The notes: generated from the letters alone by a model not told the origin. 64,000 nucleotides of DNA from Streptomyces monashensis (GCF_001866665.1 NZ_MLYO01000016.1:62001-126000); one strand, 5' to 3'; shown: positions 16,016 through 25,246, numbered from the stretch's first letter. A program made the numbers and translations.

Positions 16016-17511
16016 CCCCGCCGATGACCACACTCGCCACCGGCCCTGACACCCTCACCCGGGACGCCCTCGCGGTGCTCCAGCCGGGGTTCGACGGCAC
16101 CACCGCGCCCGACTGGGTGCGCCGCCGCCTCGGTGAGGGCCTCGCCTCCGTCGCCCTGTTCGGCCGCAACGTCGTCACCGAGGAGCAGGTCACCGCGCTG
16201 ACCGGGCAGCTGCGCGCCGAACGGGACGACCTCCTCGTCGCCATCGACGAGGAGAGCGGCGACGTCACCCGCCTCGATGTCCGCACCGGCTCCTCCTTCC
16301 CCGGCAACCACGCCCTCGGCGCCGTCGACGACCCGGACCTCACCCGGGCCGTCTCCCGCGAGCTCGGCCGGCGCCTCGCCGCCTGCGGCGTCACCTTCGA
16401 CTGGGCACCCTCCGCCGACGTCAACGCCAACCCCGACAACCCCGTCATCGGCGTACGGTCCTTCGGCGCGAGCACCGACCTGGTCGCCCGGCACACCGCC
16501 GCCTGGGTCGAGGGCCTGCAGTCCACCGGTGTCGCCGCCTGCACCAAGCACTTCCCCGGCCACGGCGACACCAACGTCGACTCCCACCACGACGTGCCCC
16601 GCATCGACGTCGACACCGACACGCTGTACGCCCGCGAACTGCCCCCGTTCCGCGCGGCCATCGCCGCCGGCACTCGCGCGATCATGAGCGCGCACATCCT
16701 CGTCCCGGCCCTCGACCCCGACCGGCCGGGCACCCTCTCCTCACGCGTCCTCACCGACCTGTTGCGCGGCGAACTCGGCTACCAGGGCCTGATCGTCACC
16801 GACGGCATGGAGATGCGCGCGATCTCCGGCACCTACGGCCTGGAGCACGGCGTCGTCCTCGCCATCGCGGCCGGCGCCGACGCCATCTGCGTCGGCGGCG
16901 GCCTGTGCGACGAGGGCACCGTCCTCGGCCTGCGGGACGCGCTCGTGGCCGCCGTGCGCTCCGGCGAACTGCCCGAGGAACGGCTCGCCGACGCCGCCGC
17001 CCGGGTACGCGACCTCGCCCGCTGGACCGCCGAGGCCCGCCCGGCCGGACCGGGCACCGCGCCCGACCCCGTGATCGGCCTGATCGCAGCCCGCCGGGCG
17101 CTGCGCGTGACCCGCACCGGCGCCGTCGCACCGCTCGACACCCCGGTGCACGTCGCCCAGTTCGAGCCCGCCCGCAACATCGCCGTCGGCGACCAGACGC
17201 CCTGGGGCCCGGCCGCCGAACTGCGCCGGCTGCTGCCCGGCACCACCGCCGGCTCCTGCACCGGCGACGCCGCCGCCGCGCAGGCCCTCGCCGCCGCCGA
17301 CGGCCGCCGTATCGTCGCCGTCGTCCGCGACGAACACCGGCACCCCTGGATGGGCGCCGCCCTCGACACCCTGCTCGCCGCCCGCCCCGACACGATCGTC
17401 GTGGAGATGGGCCTGCCCCAGAGCGCCCCGCGCGGCGCCCTGCACATCGCCACCTACGGCGCCGCCCGTGTCTGCGGGGTGGCGGCGGCCGAGGCCGTCG
17501 TCGCCGGCTGA
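16012..17511 (+). CDS. dasD: GH3 beta-N-acetylglucosaminidase (DasD/NagZ-like)
   Basis: A roughly 499-residue family 3 glycoside hydrolase. The NagZ-type signature KHFPGHGDTNVDSHHDVP carries the Asp-His general-acid dyad, and VTDGMEMRAI carries the nucleophile Asp. There is no signal peptide, so it acts in the cytoplasm. It is expected to split imported chitobiose into GlcNAc. The C-terminal third (from about residue 365) is an extra alpha/beta domain containing IVAVVRDEHRHPW, like the C-terminal domain of longer NagZ proteins. ATG 16012 overlaps the dasC stop; ATG 16024 is an equally possible start. The gene completes a das operon as described in S. coelicolor. Confidence 0.88.
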   Translation: MTPPMTTLATGPDTLTRDALAVLQPGFDGTTAPDWVRRRLGEGLASVALFGRNVVTEEQVTALTGQLRAERDDLLVAIDEESGDVTRLDVRTGSSFPGNHALGAVDDPDLTRAVSRELGRRLAACGVTFDWAPSADVNANPDNPVIGVRSFGASTDLVARHTAAWVEGLQSTGVAACTKHFPGHGDTNVDSHHDVPRIDVDTDTLYARELPPFRAAIAAGTRAIMSAHILVPALDPDRPGTLSSRVLTDLLRGELGYQGLIVTDGMEMRAISGTYGLEHGVVLAIAAGADAICVGGGLCDEGTVLGLRDALVAAVRSGELPEERLADAAARVRDLARWTAEARPAGPGTAPDPVIGLIAARRALRVTRTGAVAPLDTPVHVAQFEPARNIAVGDQTPWGPAAELRRLLPGTTAGSCTGDAAAAQALAAADGRRIVAVVRDEHRHPWMGAALDTLLAARPDTIVVEMGLPQSAPRGALHIATYGAARVCGVAAAEAVVAG

Positions 17512-17631
17512 CCGAAGCGGCCACCACCGGCCGTCCGCACCCCCGCGGGCGGCCCGCTCGATCGTGCTCTTCTCCCGGATCTCAACCGCACGTGCTCGCA
17601 CCTGTTCGACCTTGTTTTCCAGAGGAATCGC

Positions 17632-18666
17632 ATGCAGACGCCCCACCCCTTCCTCCACCGCGCCGCCTCGCCCCGCCCCTACTTCAGCGCCGACGGCGAG
17701 ACCTACCTCACCCCGACCCCCCTGCGCGACCTGAAGAAGTCCCAGCCCCTGCGGGTGCTCTCGGAAGAGGACTTCACGTTCTGGCAGACGTACGGCTACG
17801 TCGTCGTCCGCGAGGCCATCACTCCCGGCGAGGCCAAGCAACTCCTCGACTTCGCCTGGCGGTTCCAGGAACTGGACCCCGACGACCCCGAATCCTGGTA
17901 CGAGGAACCGGAGTTCCGCTCCGAACTCGACCAGCACCTGTTCATCTACGGCTTCGTGGAGTCGTACCACCACCAGCTCCTCTGGGACAGCCGCCAGAAC
18001 CAGCGGGTCCACGACGCCTTCGCGGACATCTGGGACTGCGAGGAGCTGTGGGTCACCCTCGACCGGCTCAACCTCAACCCGCCCAACATCCGCACCCGTT
18101 CCCGCTCCCTGATCGAACCCACCGACGAGGGCTTCGACATCGAGCTGCACTGGGACGTCGACACCACCCTCGCCGTGCTCCCGCAGCGCGTGCAGGGCAT
18201 CATCGCCCTCAACGACACCCGGCCCGAACTCGGCGGCTTCCAGTGCGCCCCGGAGCTGTTCCGCCGCTTCGAGGAGTGGCGCCTCACCCGGCCACCGGGC
18301 CGAGACCCCGTCCGCCCCGGCACCGACCGGGCCGAGTTCCCGGTGATCCGCCCCGACCTCCAGGCCGGTGACCTGCTGATCTTCAACGGGCTGCTGGCGC
18401 ACGGCGTCGCACCGAACCTCTCTGACAACGGTGTCCGAGCCGTCCAGTACCTGTCGATGATGCCCGCCCTGGAGGAGCACACCACCCTGCGCGACTCCCG
18501 CGTCGACTCCTGGCGCACCCTCGCGACCCCCGACTGGAACGCCACCCTCCTCGGCGACGCCCGCACCCCCGAGGCGGATCGCTACGGCCCCGCCACCCTC
18601 ACCCCCCTGGGCAGAAGGCTCCTCGGCCTGGACTCCTGGACCGCCCCGGCAAAAGAGGCACCGTGA
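17632..18666 (+). CDS. Phytanoyl-CoA-dioxygenase-like Fe(II)/2-oxoglutarate oxygenase
   Basis: A 344-residue protein with the PhyH-type double-stranded beta-helix. WQTYGYVVVREAITPGEAKQL is the typical N-terminal strand-helix. The iron ligands appear as H173 and D175 in ELHWDVDTT and H257 in LLAHGVAPN. R269 is placed to bind 2-oxoglutarate. Relatives hydroxylate unactivated carbons of amino acids, carrier-bound amino acids or lipids. AGAGGA precedes ATG 17632. It is the first gene of a five-gene unit, 120 bp after dasD, with no clear operator in the gap, so it may be co-transcribed with das or have its own promoter. The stop overlaps the next start by GTGA. Substrate is unknown; an amino acid or amine is suggested by the decarboxylase two genes downstream. 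Confidence 0.85.
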   Translation: MQTPHPFLHRAASPRPYFSADGETYLTPTPLRDLKKSQPLRVLSEEDFTFWQTYGYVVVREAITPGEAKQLLDFAWRFQELDPDDPESWYEEPEFRSELDQHLFIYGFVESYHHQLLWDSRQNQRVHDAFADIWDCEELWVTLDRLNLNPPNIRTRSRSLIEPTDEGFDIELHWDVDTTLAVLPQRVQGIIALNDTRPELGGFQCAPELFRRFEEWRLTRPPGRDPVRPGTDRAEFPVIRPDLQAGDLLIFNGLLAHGVAPNLSDNGVRAVQYLSMMPALEEHTTLRDSRVDSWRTLATPDWNATLLGDARTPEADRYGPATLTPLGRRLLGLDSWTAPAKEAP

Positions 18667-19952
18667 ACCGCGTCTGTCTCTGCCTGCCCACGAACCGCCC
18701 CTGCCCCGCCGCCATCGCCGCCCTCCACCAGGAAGCCGGCTACGCGGCCGAACGGTTCGACGCCGACGTCCAGCTGCTGATCCTCGACTCCTCCGACGCG
18801 CGCACCCGCGCCGCACACACCCGGGTCGTCGCCGAGCTGCCCCGGGCGGCCGGCGTCACCGTCCACCACCTCGACGAGGACGCCCAGCGGGTCTTCCTGC
18901 TCCGGACCATCGAACGCGCGGGCCTGCCCGGCCCCGACCGGCTGCTCGGCCTCCTGCTCCCGCCCGCCGTCTCCTACGGCGCCTGCACCGACCGCGCCTT
19001 CCTGCTCGCCGCCGCCCTCGGCTGCACCTCGCTGCACCGCAGGGACTCCGACAGCGCCTACCAACGCCACGCCGGGCGACCGGTGTTCCCCGTCCACCAC
19101 GAGCTGCCGTTCCTGGGCCGGCCGGCCCGGGAGGCCACCGCCACGGTCACCCGCACCACCCTCACCCCGGACCGGCTGTCCCGCCCGGTCTCCCTCGCCG
19201 GAGCGTCCTTCATCGGTGAACTCTCCGTCGACCTAGCGGAGATACGCCGCGCGGACGAGGGCGTCTACCACGACGTGGTGAGCCTGTGGGCCCCGGGCGG
19301 CTGGTCCGAGGAACGCAAGCGGGCCCTGGTGGAGGAGTCCTTCACGGGCGCGGGCACGACCCCCTTCACCGCCGACCTCGCCACCCTCACCGTGGTCGAC
19401 CCGATGCGCGTCGACATGTGCAACGTCGCCTTCGACCGGGACGTCTACGAACGCGTCCCACTGCCCCCCGCCACCGACACCATCGGCAGCGACTACTTCC
19501 TCCTCCACCTCGTCCACGACGCCGGCCTGCCCGGCATCCTGCACAACCGCCACATCGAGAACTTCCACACCCCCGAACGCCGCACCGACACCGGCTTCCC
19601 GGCCTACCAGCGCCGGTTCGTGAAGTTCCTGCTGTCGATGCTGTACTTCCACGACGTCTACGACCGCATGACCGACGCGGGCGACACCCTGCTGGACAGC
19701 GGCCACCGTGTCCGCCCCGACCGGATCGTGGACTTCCTGCGCGCGAGCACCGGGCTGGACCGCGCCGAGAACGTGTGGCGACTGGACAGGGTGGACACGG
19801 CGTACCGCAAGCTCGGCGGCCGTTACGCCGGGTTCGCCGACCGACTGGCCGCAGAACGCGGGCGGTTGCTGGACGAGGCCGAGGCGGACATCGAGTCCTT
19901 CGCCCAGCTGATCGAGGCCTGGCCGGCACTGATCAAGGCAGCCGCTCCATGA
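18663..19952 (+). CDS. Conserved hypothetical protein, possibly nucleotide-sugar-transferase-like (DUF6271-type)
   Basis: A 429-residue protein I do not recognise with confidence; it resembles what I recall as the DUF6271 family. The N-terminus (RVCLCLPTNRPCPAAIAALHQEA, then VQLLILDSS) has the alternating strand-helix look of a GT-A type nucleotide-sugar fold. Further along there is PVSLAGASFIGELSVDLAEI, DMCNVAFDRDVYERVPLPP and the conserved-looking DTIGSDYFLLHLVHDAG and HNRHIENFHTPERRT. The last would suit a C-terminal transferase motif. There is no signal or membrane segment. It overlaps both neighbours by four bases, so it is made in step with the oxygenase and the decarboxylase and probably acts on the same pathway. 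Confidence 0.6.
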   Translation: MNRVCLCLPTNRPCPAAIAALHQEAGYAAERFDADVQLLILDSSDARTRAAHTRVVAELPRAAGVTVHHLDEDAQRVFLLRTIERAGLPGPDRLLGLLLPPAVSYGACTDRAFLLAAALGCTSLHRRDSDSAYQRHAGRPVFPVHHELPFLGRPAREATATVTRTTLTPDRLSRPVSLAGASFIGELSVDLAEIRRADEGVYHDVVSLWAPGGWSEERKRALVEESFTGAGTTPFTADLATLTVVDPMRVDMCNVAFDRDVYERVPLPPATDTIGSDYFLLHLVHDAGLPGILHNRHIENFHTPERRTDTGFPAYQRRFVKFLLSMLYFHDVYDRMTDAGDTLLDSGHRVRPDRIVDFLRASTGLDRAENVWRLDRVDTAYRKLGGRYAGFADRLAAERGRLLDEAEADIESFAQLIEAWPALIKAAAP

Positions 19953-21142
19953 ACGTCCCGCACCCGGACGATGCTCTCGCCGCCTCGCTCTCCGCCGCCG
20001 GAACCGACCGCATCGTCTACGACCTCACCGGCATCGAGCGCCAATTCGACGCCTTGGCCGACGAGTTGCCGGGCGCCCACATCCGTTTCGCCCTGAAGGC
20101 GTGCCCCGAGGACGAGGTCCTGCGCGCCCTCGCGGAGCGCGGCGCCGGCTTCGACGCGGCGAGCCCCGCCGAGATCACCCAGGCGCTCCGCACCGGCGTC
20201 GCCCCCGCCCGCATCCACTACGGCAACACCATCAAGTCCGACCACGACATCGCCGAAGCCCACCGCCTGAGTGTCCGCACCTTCGCCACCGACAGCGTCG
20301 AGGACGTCCGGGCAATCGCCCGGCACGCACCCGGTTCCCGGGTGTTCTGCCGCCTCGCCACCAGCGGTGACGGCGCCCTGTGGGGCCTGAACCGCAAGTT
20401 CGGCTGCGCCCCCGACGACGCCGTCCGCGTGCTGGATACGGCCCGCGCGGCCGGACTCACCCCGGCCGGCCTGTCCGTGCACGTCGGCTCCCAGCAGATG
20501 ACCTGCGAGGCCTGGCAGCAGGCCCTCGACACCCTCGCCGAGACCATGGCCGCCCTGGCCGGGCGGGGGATCGCACTCGATCACGTCAACCTCGGCGGCG
20601 GCCTGCCCGCGCTCGGCTACCGGGACCGCCGCGGCAACCCCCTCGACCCGCCGCTGGACAAGATCCTCACCGTGCTCCGCGAGGGCATGGACCGCCTGCG
20701 CGGCCTCACCCCCTCCCCGCTCGCCTTCGTCGTGGAGCCCGGCCGTCACCTGGTCGCCGACCACGGCGCGGTCCGCGCCCATGTCTCCCGGCTGACCCGT
20801 CGCCGGCAGCCGGACGGCACGGACGTGTACTGGCTCTACCTGAGCTGCGGCAAGTTCAACGGCCTCTACGAGATGGACCAGTTGACGCACCGGATGGTCT
20901 TCCCCGGCCACCTTGACGAGCGGGAGCACGTCCACGCGGTCGTCGCCGGGCCCACCTGCGACAGCGACGACGCCTACGGCGACGGCCGCCACCCGGTGAG
21001 CGTCCCCGCCTCCCTCACCTCCGGCGACCCGGTCTGGATCCTGTCCGCCGGCGCCTACGCCACCAGCTACATGACCCAGGGCTTCAACGGCATCCGCCCG
21101 CTGCCCTGCGTCTGCGTACGCGGCCAGGAAGGACACGACTGA
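19949..21142 (+). CDS. PLP fold-type III decarboxylase (ornithine/lysine/diaminopimelate decarboxylase family)
   Basis: A 397-residue enzyme with an alanine-racemase-like barrel followed by a beta domain. The PLP-binding lysine is K50 in RFALKACPED; GLSVHVGSQ and NLGGGLPALGY follow, and VVEPGRHLVADHG binds phosphate and substrate. C337 in GPTCDSDD matches the active-site Cys-Asp of ornithine decarboxylases rather than the DAP decarboxylase form. The C-terminal AGAYATSY supplies the PLP-contacting Tyr. It should decarboxylate a basic L-amino acid such as ornithine or lysine, or a hydroxylated one made by the upstream oxygenase. The ATG overlaps the preceding stop by ATGA. It is shorter than the LysA type and lies in no lysine or polyamine operon, so a specialised role is likely. 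Confidence 0.87.
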   Translation: MNVPHPDDALAASLSAAGTDRIVYDLTGIERQFDALADELPGAHIRFALKACPEDEVLRALAERGAGFDAASPAEITQALRTGVAPARIHYGNTIKSDHDIAEAHRLSVRTFATDSVEDVRAIARHAPGSRVFCRLATSGDGALWGLNRKFGCAPDDAVRVLDTARAAGLTPAGLSVHVGSQQMTCEAWQQALDTLAETMAALAGRGIALDHVNLGGGLPALGYRDRRGNPLDPPLDKILTVLREGMDRLRGLTPSPLAFVVEPGRHLVADHGAVRAHVSRLTRRRQPDGTDVYWLYLSCGKFNGLYEMDQLTHRMVFPGHLDEREHVHAVVAGPTCDSDDAYGDGRHPVSVPASLTSGDPVWILSAGAYATSYMTQGFNGIRPLPCVCVRGQEGHD

Positions 21143-21143
21143 C

Positions 21144-21650
21144 ATGCGAGACCTCATACGGGAGGTCACCGACGCCGACTGGCCCCAGGTGGCGGCCCTG
21201 GAGGCCGAGGCGTACACGGGCACCTCGCTCACCGAGGGCGAGTCCGCGCTGCGGTCCCGGGCCGCGGCCGGCACCTGCCTCGTCCTGGAGCGGGGCGGCC
21301 GGGTCGCGGGCTACGTCCTGGCCCTGCCGTACCCGAGATTCCGCTACCCTGACCTGGCGCGCCCCGAGGACACGGCGCCCTGTTCCGCCAACCTCCATCT
21401 GCACGACATCGTCATCGCGACACCCCAGCGCCGACGAGGACTCGGCACCCGTCTCGTCCGCCACCTGACGGACCTGGCCCGGGCCCGCGGCTTCGCGACC
21501 ATGTCGCTGATCGCGGTCGCCGGCAAGGAGCCCTTCTGGCGGTCCAACGGCTACCGCCCCCACCCCGAGGCGAGCCCGCCCGCCGGCTACGGCAGCGGCG
21601 CGGTCTACATGTCGGCACAGCTGACCGCACTGCGGGAGGCGAGCCGATGA
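21144..21650 (+). CDS. GNAT-family N-acetyltransferase
   Basis: A 168-residue protein with the GNAT fold. The acetyl-CoA pyrophosphate loop is QRRRGLGTRLVRHL, preceded by the strand LHDIVIAT and followed by ARGFATMSLIAVAGKEPFW, the usual motif B. The gene starts two bases after the decarboxylase stop, and its own stop overlaps the exporter start by ATGA. It probably acylates a primary amine such as the one made by the decarboxylase, either as a biosynthetic step or for self-protection before export. The acyl donor and acceptor cannot be read from sequence. Confidence 0.85.
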   Translation: MRDLIREVTDADWPQVAALEAEAYTGTSLTEGESALRSRAAAGTCLVLERGGRVAGYVLALPYPRFRYPDLARPEDTAPCSANLHLHDIVIATPQRRRGLGTRLVRHLTDLARARGFATMSLIAVAGKEPFWRSNGYRPHPEASPPAGYGSGAVYMSAQLTALREASR

Positions 21651-22897
21651 CGGCCCCCTCCGCCGCGCGCGCCAAGTGGTCCGTCGCCGCGCTCTTCTGC
21701 TTCCTCGGCCTCCAGTACGGCACCTGGGTCTCGCGCCTGCCCGCGCTGAAGACCCGGCTGGACCTCGGGGCCGGGGAGGTGGGCCTGCTGCTGATGGCCT
21801 GCGGGGCCGGGGCGGCGGCCTCCTTCCCGCTGGTCGCCGTGCTGATGCGGCGCCTCGGCTCCCGGCGCCTGTCGCTCGCCTCGGCCGCGTGCCTGATCGC
21901 CGTCCTGGCCGCGCTGTCGGCCGTACCGGACTACCCGCTGGCCCTGCTCACCGTCTGCGCGGACGGCGTCCTGGTCGGCTGCCTGAACGTCGCCATGAAC
22001 GCCCAGGGCGCGGCGCTGGAGAAGACGTACCGGCGTACCGCGATGTCCCAGCTGCACGCCACCTTCAGCGCGGGCCTGCTCGCCGCCGCCCTGCTGGCCT
22101 CGGGCGTGACCGCGCTGACGGCGTCCGTCCCGGCCCATTTCGCCCTCGCCGCTGCCCTGTTGCTGCTCCTGCTCGCCGTCGCCCGCCCCGCCCTGCTGCG
22201 CCACACGGACCCGGCGGCCCCCGACGAGCCGAAGCGGAAGGGCCGTTGGACCCTGCCCTCGGCGACCACGCTCCTCATGGGCTGCGCGATGGCCTTCGGC
22301 ACGATCACCGAGGGCGCCATGAACGACTGGTCGACCCTCTATCTGAAGGACGTCGTCAAGGCGTCCGCGACGGTCGCGCCCCTGGGCATCGCGGTCGTCT
22401 CCGTGATGATGCTGCTGGCCCGGGTGTGCGCGGACCGCTGGCGCACCCGCTGGGGCGACGGCCGGGTGGTCCGGGTCGGCAGCGCGGTCGCGGCCGTCGG
22501 CCTGGCCGTCGCCCTGGCGGCCGGGGGAGTGGTCCCCACCCTCCTCGGCTTCGCCTGCGTCGGCCTCGGCGCCGCCGCCGTCACCCCGTGCGTCTACGTC
22601 GCCGCCGCCGGCCACGGCTCAAACGCGCTGGCCCTGGTCGCCGCGATGGGCACCACGGGCCTGCTGGCCGGGCCCGCCCTGATCGGCTTCGTCGCGAGCG
22701 CGGCGAACCTGACCCTGGGCATGGCCCTGGTCGCCGCCTCCGCCCTCACCGTCACCCTGACGGCGTTCCGCATCCCCTGGCGCACCCGGGAACCCGCTCC
22801 GGAGCAGGGGAGGGAACCTGCCACCGGTCGCGGTGCCGTAGCGGCTCCAGCCGGGCCGCGCGTGGGACGGGCGCCGACGGGGAGCCAGAGGGCGTAG
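21647..22897 (+). CDS. MFS transporter (12-TM, YbjJ/FucP-like)
   Basis: A 416-residue membrane protein with about 12 helices. WVSRLPALKTRLDL in the first loop and the NVAMNAQGAALEKTYRRTAMSQLHATFSAG segment (a motif shared by YbjJ-type carriers) place it in this MFS branch rather than DHA2. The C-terminal 35 residues are a charged, low-complexity tail. As the last gene of the tightly overlapping unit starting at 17632, it most likely moves the pathway product or a precursor across the membrane. No terminator-like hairpin is evident in the following 230 bases, and that gap shows nothing else. Confidence 0.88.
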   Translation: MTAPSAARAKWSVAALFCFLGLQYGTWVSRLPALKTRLDLGAGEVGLLLMACGAGAAASFPLVAVLMRRLGSRRLSLASAACLIAVLAALSAVPDYPLALLTVCADGVLVGCLNVAMNAQGAALEKTYRRTAMSQLHATFSAGLLAAALLASGVTALTASVPAHFALAAALLLLLLAVARPALLRHTDPAAPDEPKRKGRWTLPSATTLLMGCAMAFGTITEGAMNDWSTLYLKDVVKASATVAPLGIAVVSVMMLLARVCADRWRTRWGDGRVVRVGSAVAAVGLAVALAAGGVVPTLLGFACVGLGAAAVTPCVYVAAAGHGSNALALVAAMGTTGLLAGPALIGFVASAANLTLGMALVAASALTVTLTAFRIPWRTREPAPEQGREPATGRGAVAAPAGPRVGRAPTGSQRA

Positions 22898-23134
22898 GCG
22901 GGCCGAACGCCGTCGCCGCGGCCCTCGTCCTGCCGGTGATCCTCTTCCGGCTCCGTCCCGCCCGAGCCCGCCGACCGCTGAACGCCGCGCGCTGCCCCGT
23001 GGCCGTGCCGCGGGTGTGGCGTTCCCCGCGGGGGGCGGGGTGGCCGCTTACGCTCGCACTCGGACCGGTCGTGCTCGTCGGAGCACCGTCGGGGCCGGGC
23101 GCCGCACGGACGAACACCGGGAGAGGGAGCACGG

Positions 23135-24712
23135 GTGACGTCACGTCGACGATTCCTCGGGGTGACGGCCGGGGCCACCACCGGCCTCGCCGTACCCGCC
23201 GGATCGGCGGCCCGCCCGAGGTGGTCGTACGACCACAAGGGCACCGTCCTGACCAGCGGGATCCGTCCGCCGCGGCAGTTCGCGACGCCACTGCCCGTAC
23301 CACCGCGTGCCCGCCCCGCGCGGACGACGGGCGGCGTCGACGTCTACGACATCACCCAGCGCGAGGGGTCCGTGGAGATCGTTCCCGGGCTGAGGACGAC
23401 CGTCTGGGGCTACGACGGCATCTTCCCCGGCCCCACCTTCACCGCCCGCTCCGGCCGGGGGATGGAGGTACGGGTCCGAAACCAGCTCTCCGTGCCCACC
23501 TCCCTGCATCTGCACGGGGGCGTCACCCCGCCGCACTCGGACGGCTACCCGACCGATGTGCTGGTGCCCGCGCGGTGCGGCGCCGCGTTCGAGGCGGCGA
23601 GGACGGCGCACGGCAGCAGGGGCGGGACGCACGCCCCCGCCGTCGACTGGACGGTCTCGCCGGGCCACCGGACCTACACCTACCCGCTGGACCAGCGGGC
23701 GGCGACGCTCTGGTACCACGACCACCGGATGGACTTCAGCGCCCCGCAGGTCTGGCGCGGCCTGGCCGGGATGTTCCTCGTCCACGACCGGGAGGAGGAC
23801 GCGCTTCCGCTGCCCGGCGGCGAGCGGGACATCCCTCTGATGATCTGCGACCGCTCCTTCGAGGAGGACGGCTCCTTCCGCTACCCGGGCCACTCGCCGG
23901 CCTGCACCGGCACCCCCGGCGTCCAGGACGCGTACATGGACGGCGTCCTCGGCGACGTACAGCTGGTGAACGGCGCCCCCTGGCCGCAGGCGGAGGTCTC
24001 GGCGACCCGCCACCGCCTGCGCCTGCTGAACGCCTCCAACGCCCGCCGCTACCACCTGGTGCTGGAGAAGGAGCACGGCGGCCGGCTCCCCTTCACACAG
24101 ATCGGCGGCGACGGCGGCCTGCTGGCCGCGCCGCAGCGGCTGGCCGGCATCCCCATCTCACCGGCGGAACGCTTCGACGTGGTCGTGGACTTCACCGGCT
24201 GCCCGGTGGGGAGCGCGGTCACCCTGGTCAACACCCTGGCAAACGGCCGTATGCGCCAGGTCATGCGCTTCCGGATCGCCCGCAGGGCGAAGGACCCGAG
24301 CCACGTCCCGGCCCGCCTCTCGCGCTTCACGGCCCTGCGTGCGGCGTCCGCCGTCGCCACCCGGCACTTCGACTTCCGCCGCTCCGGCGCCGTGTGGACC
24401 ATCAACGGCCGCCCCTTCAGCACCTCGGAGTTCCTGGCCCGCCCGCGCCTGGGCACCGTCGAACGCTGGCGCTTCACCAGCGACCTCCACCATCCCGTGC
24501 ATCTGCACATGGCCCACTTCCAGGTGCTCTCGCGCGCCGGACGCGCACCCGAGCCCACCGACGCCGGCTGGAAGGACACGGTCGACGTCCGCCCGCACGA
24601 GGCCGTGGACGTACTGGTCCGCTTCCGCGGCTACCGGGGCCGGTACATGCTGCACTGCCACAACCTGGAGCACGAGGACATGGCGATGATGGCCAACTAC
24701 CTGGTGGTGTGA
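23135..24712 (+). CDS. Multicopper oxidase, Tat-secreted (CotA/bilirubin-oxidase/laccase family)
   Basis: A 525-residue three-domain cupredoxin enzyme. GTG 23135 gives the N-terminus V-TSRRRFLGVTAG, a twin-arginine signal for export of folded enzyme. All four copper motifs are visible: SLHLHGGVTPPH, ATLWYHDHRMD, HPVHLHMAHF and MLHCHNLEHEDMAMM (with the type 1 Cys, His and Met). Such enzymes oxidise phenols, bilirubin or Cu(I) and reduce oxygen to water. The Met axial ligand suggests moderate redox potential. It stands alone on the plus strand, opposite to the second oxidase at 25618. Whether it is for copper tolerance or pigment chemistry is not clear. Confidence 0.92.
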   Translation: MTSRRRFLGVTAGATTGLAVPAGSAARPRWSYDHKGTVLTSGIRPPRQFATPLPVPPRARPARTTGGVDVYDITQREGSVEIVPGLRTTVWGYDGIFPGPTFTARSGRGMEVRVRNQLSVPTSLHLHGGVTPPHSDGYPTDVLVPARCGAAFEAARTAHGSRGGTHAPAVDWTVSPGHRTYTYPLDQRAATLWYHDHRMDFSAPQVWRGLAGMFLVHDREEDALPLPGGERDIPLMICDRSFEEDGSFRYPGHSPACTGTPGVQDAYMDGVLGDVQLVNGAPWPQAEVSATRHRLRLLNASNARRYHLVLEKEHGGRLPFTQIGGDGGLLAAPQRLAGIPISPAERFDVVVDFTGCPVGSAVTLVNTLANGRMRQVMRFRIARRAKDPSHVPARLSRFTALRAASAVATRHFDFRRSGAVWTINGRPFSTSEFLARPRLGTVERWRFTSDLHHPVHLHMAHFQVLSRAGRAPEPTDAGWKDTVDVRPHEAVDVLVRFRGYRGRYMLHCHNLEHEDMAMMANYLVV

Positions 24713-24919
24713 GGAGTGGGCCCCGCCGGGGCGTCCACCGGCACGCCTGCTCGACGAACTCGGCATCCCGTCGAGGCCCTGACCGCCGCGACCGCGGGCG
24801 GCCGGGATCAGGCGTTGGGTCCTCCGGCCCTGGACGCGGGAACTTCGGCCCGGAGCGGCTGACGTCCGGCCGATCCATCCTGGCGTTGACGGAGTCGTGG
24901 GCCGAGGGAAGTGGTCGGC

Positions 24920-25201
24920 ATGATCTGGCACGACGGCGGATGGGGCTGGGGCGGAGGCTGGTTCTTCATGACGGTGTTCATGGTGCTGTTCTGGGCGCTC
25001 CTGGTCATCGGTTTCGTCGCACTCGTGCGCTACCTCGCCGGTACGCGTCACCATCAGCAGCCCGGCCGCCCGCCGGCCCCCGGCGACGGCGGATGGCAGG
25101 ACCGAGGGGCCGAGAACCTGCTCGCCGAGCGGTTCGCGCGCGGGGAGATCGACGAGGACGAGTACAAACGTCGGCTCGCGGTGCTCCGGGAGCACCGGTG
25201 A
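24920..25201 (+). CDS. Small SHOCT-domain membrane protein
   Basis: A 93-residue protein with a Trp/Gly-rich start (DGGWGWGGGW), one long hydrophobic segment (FFMTVFMVLFWALLVIGFVALV) and a C-terminal SHOCT motif (LLAERFARGEIDEDEYKRRLAVL). GAGGGAA precedes ATG 24920; a GTG at 24911 is too close to that site. SHOCT proteins are common beside copper and oxidative-stress genes in Streptomyces, and this one lies between two multicopper oxidases. Function is unknown; an oligomerisation or membrane adaptor role is typical for the motif. Confidence 0.8.
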   Translation: MIWHDGGWGWGGGWFFMTVFMVLFWALLVIGFVALVRYLAGTRHHQQPGRPPAPGDGGWQDRGAENLLAERFARGEIDEDEYKRRLAVLREHR

Positions 25202-25246
25202 CTCCGCATCGCCGCCGGAGAGCGTGCCGTCGGCTCCGACGGCCGG

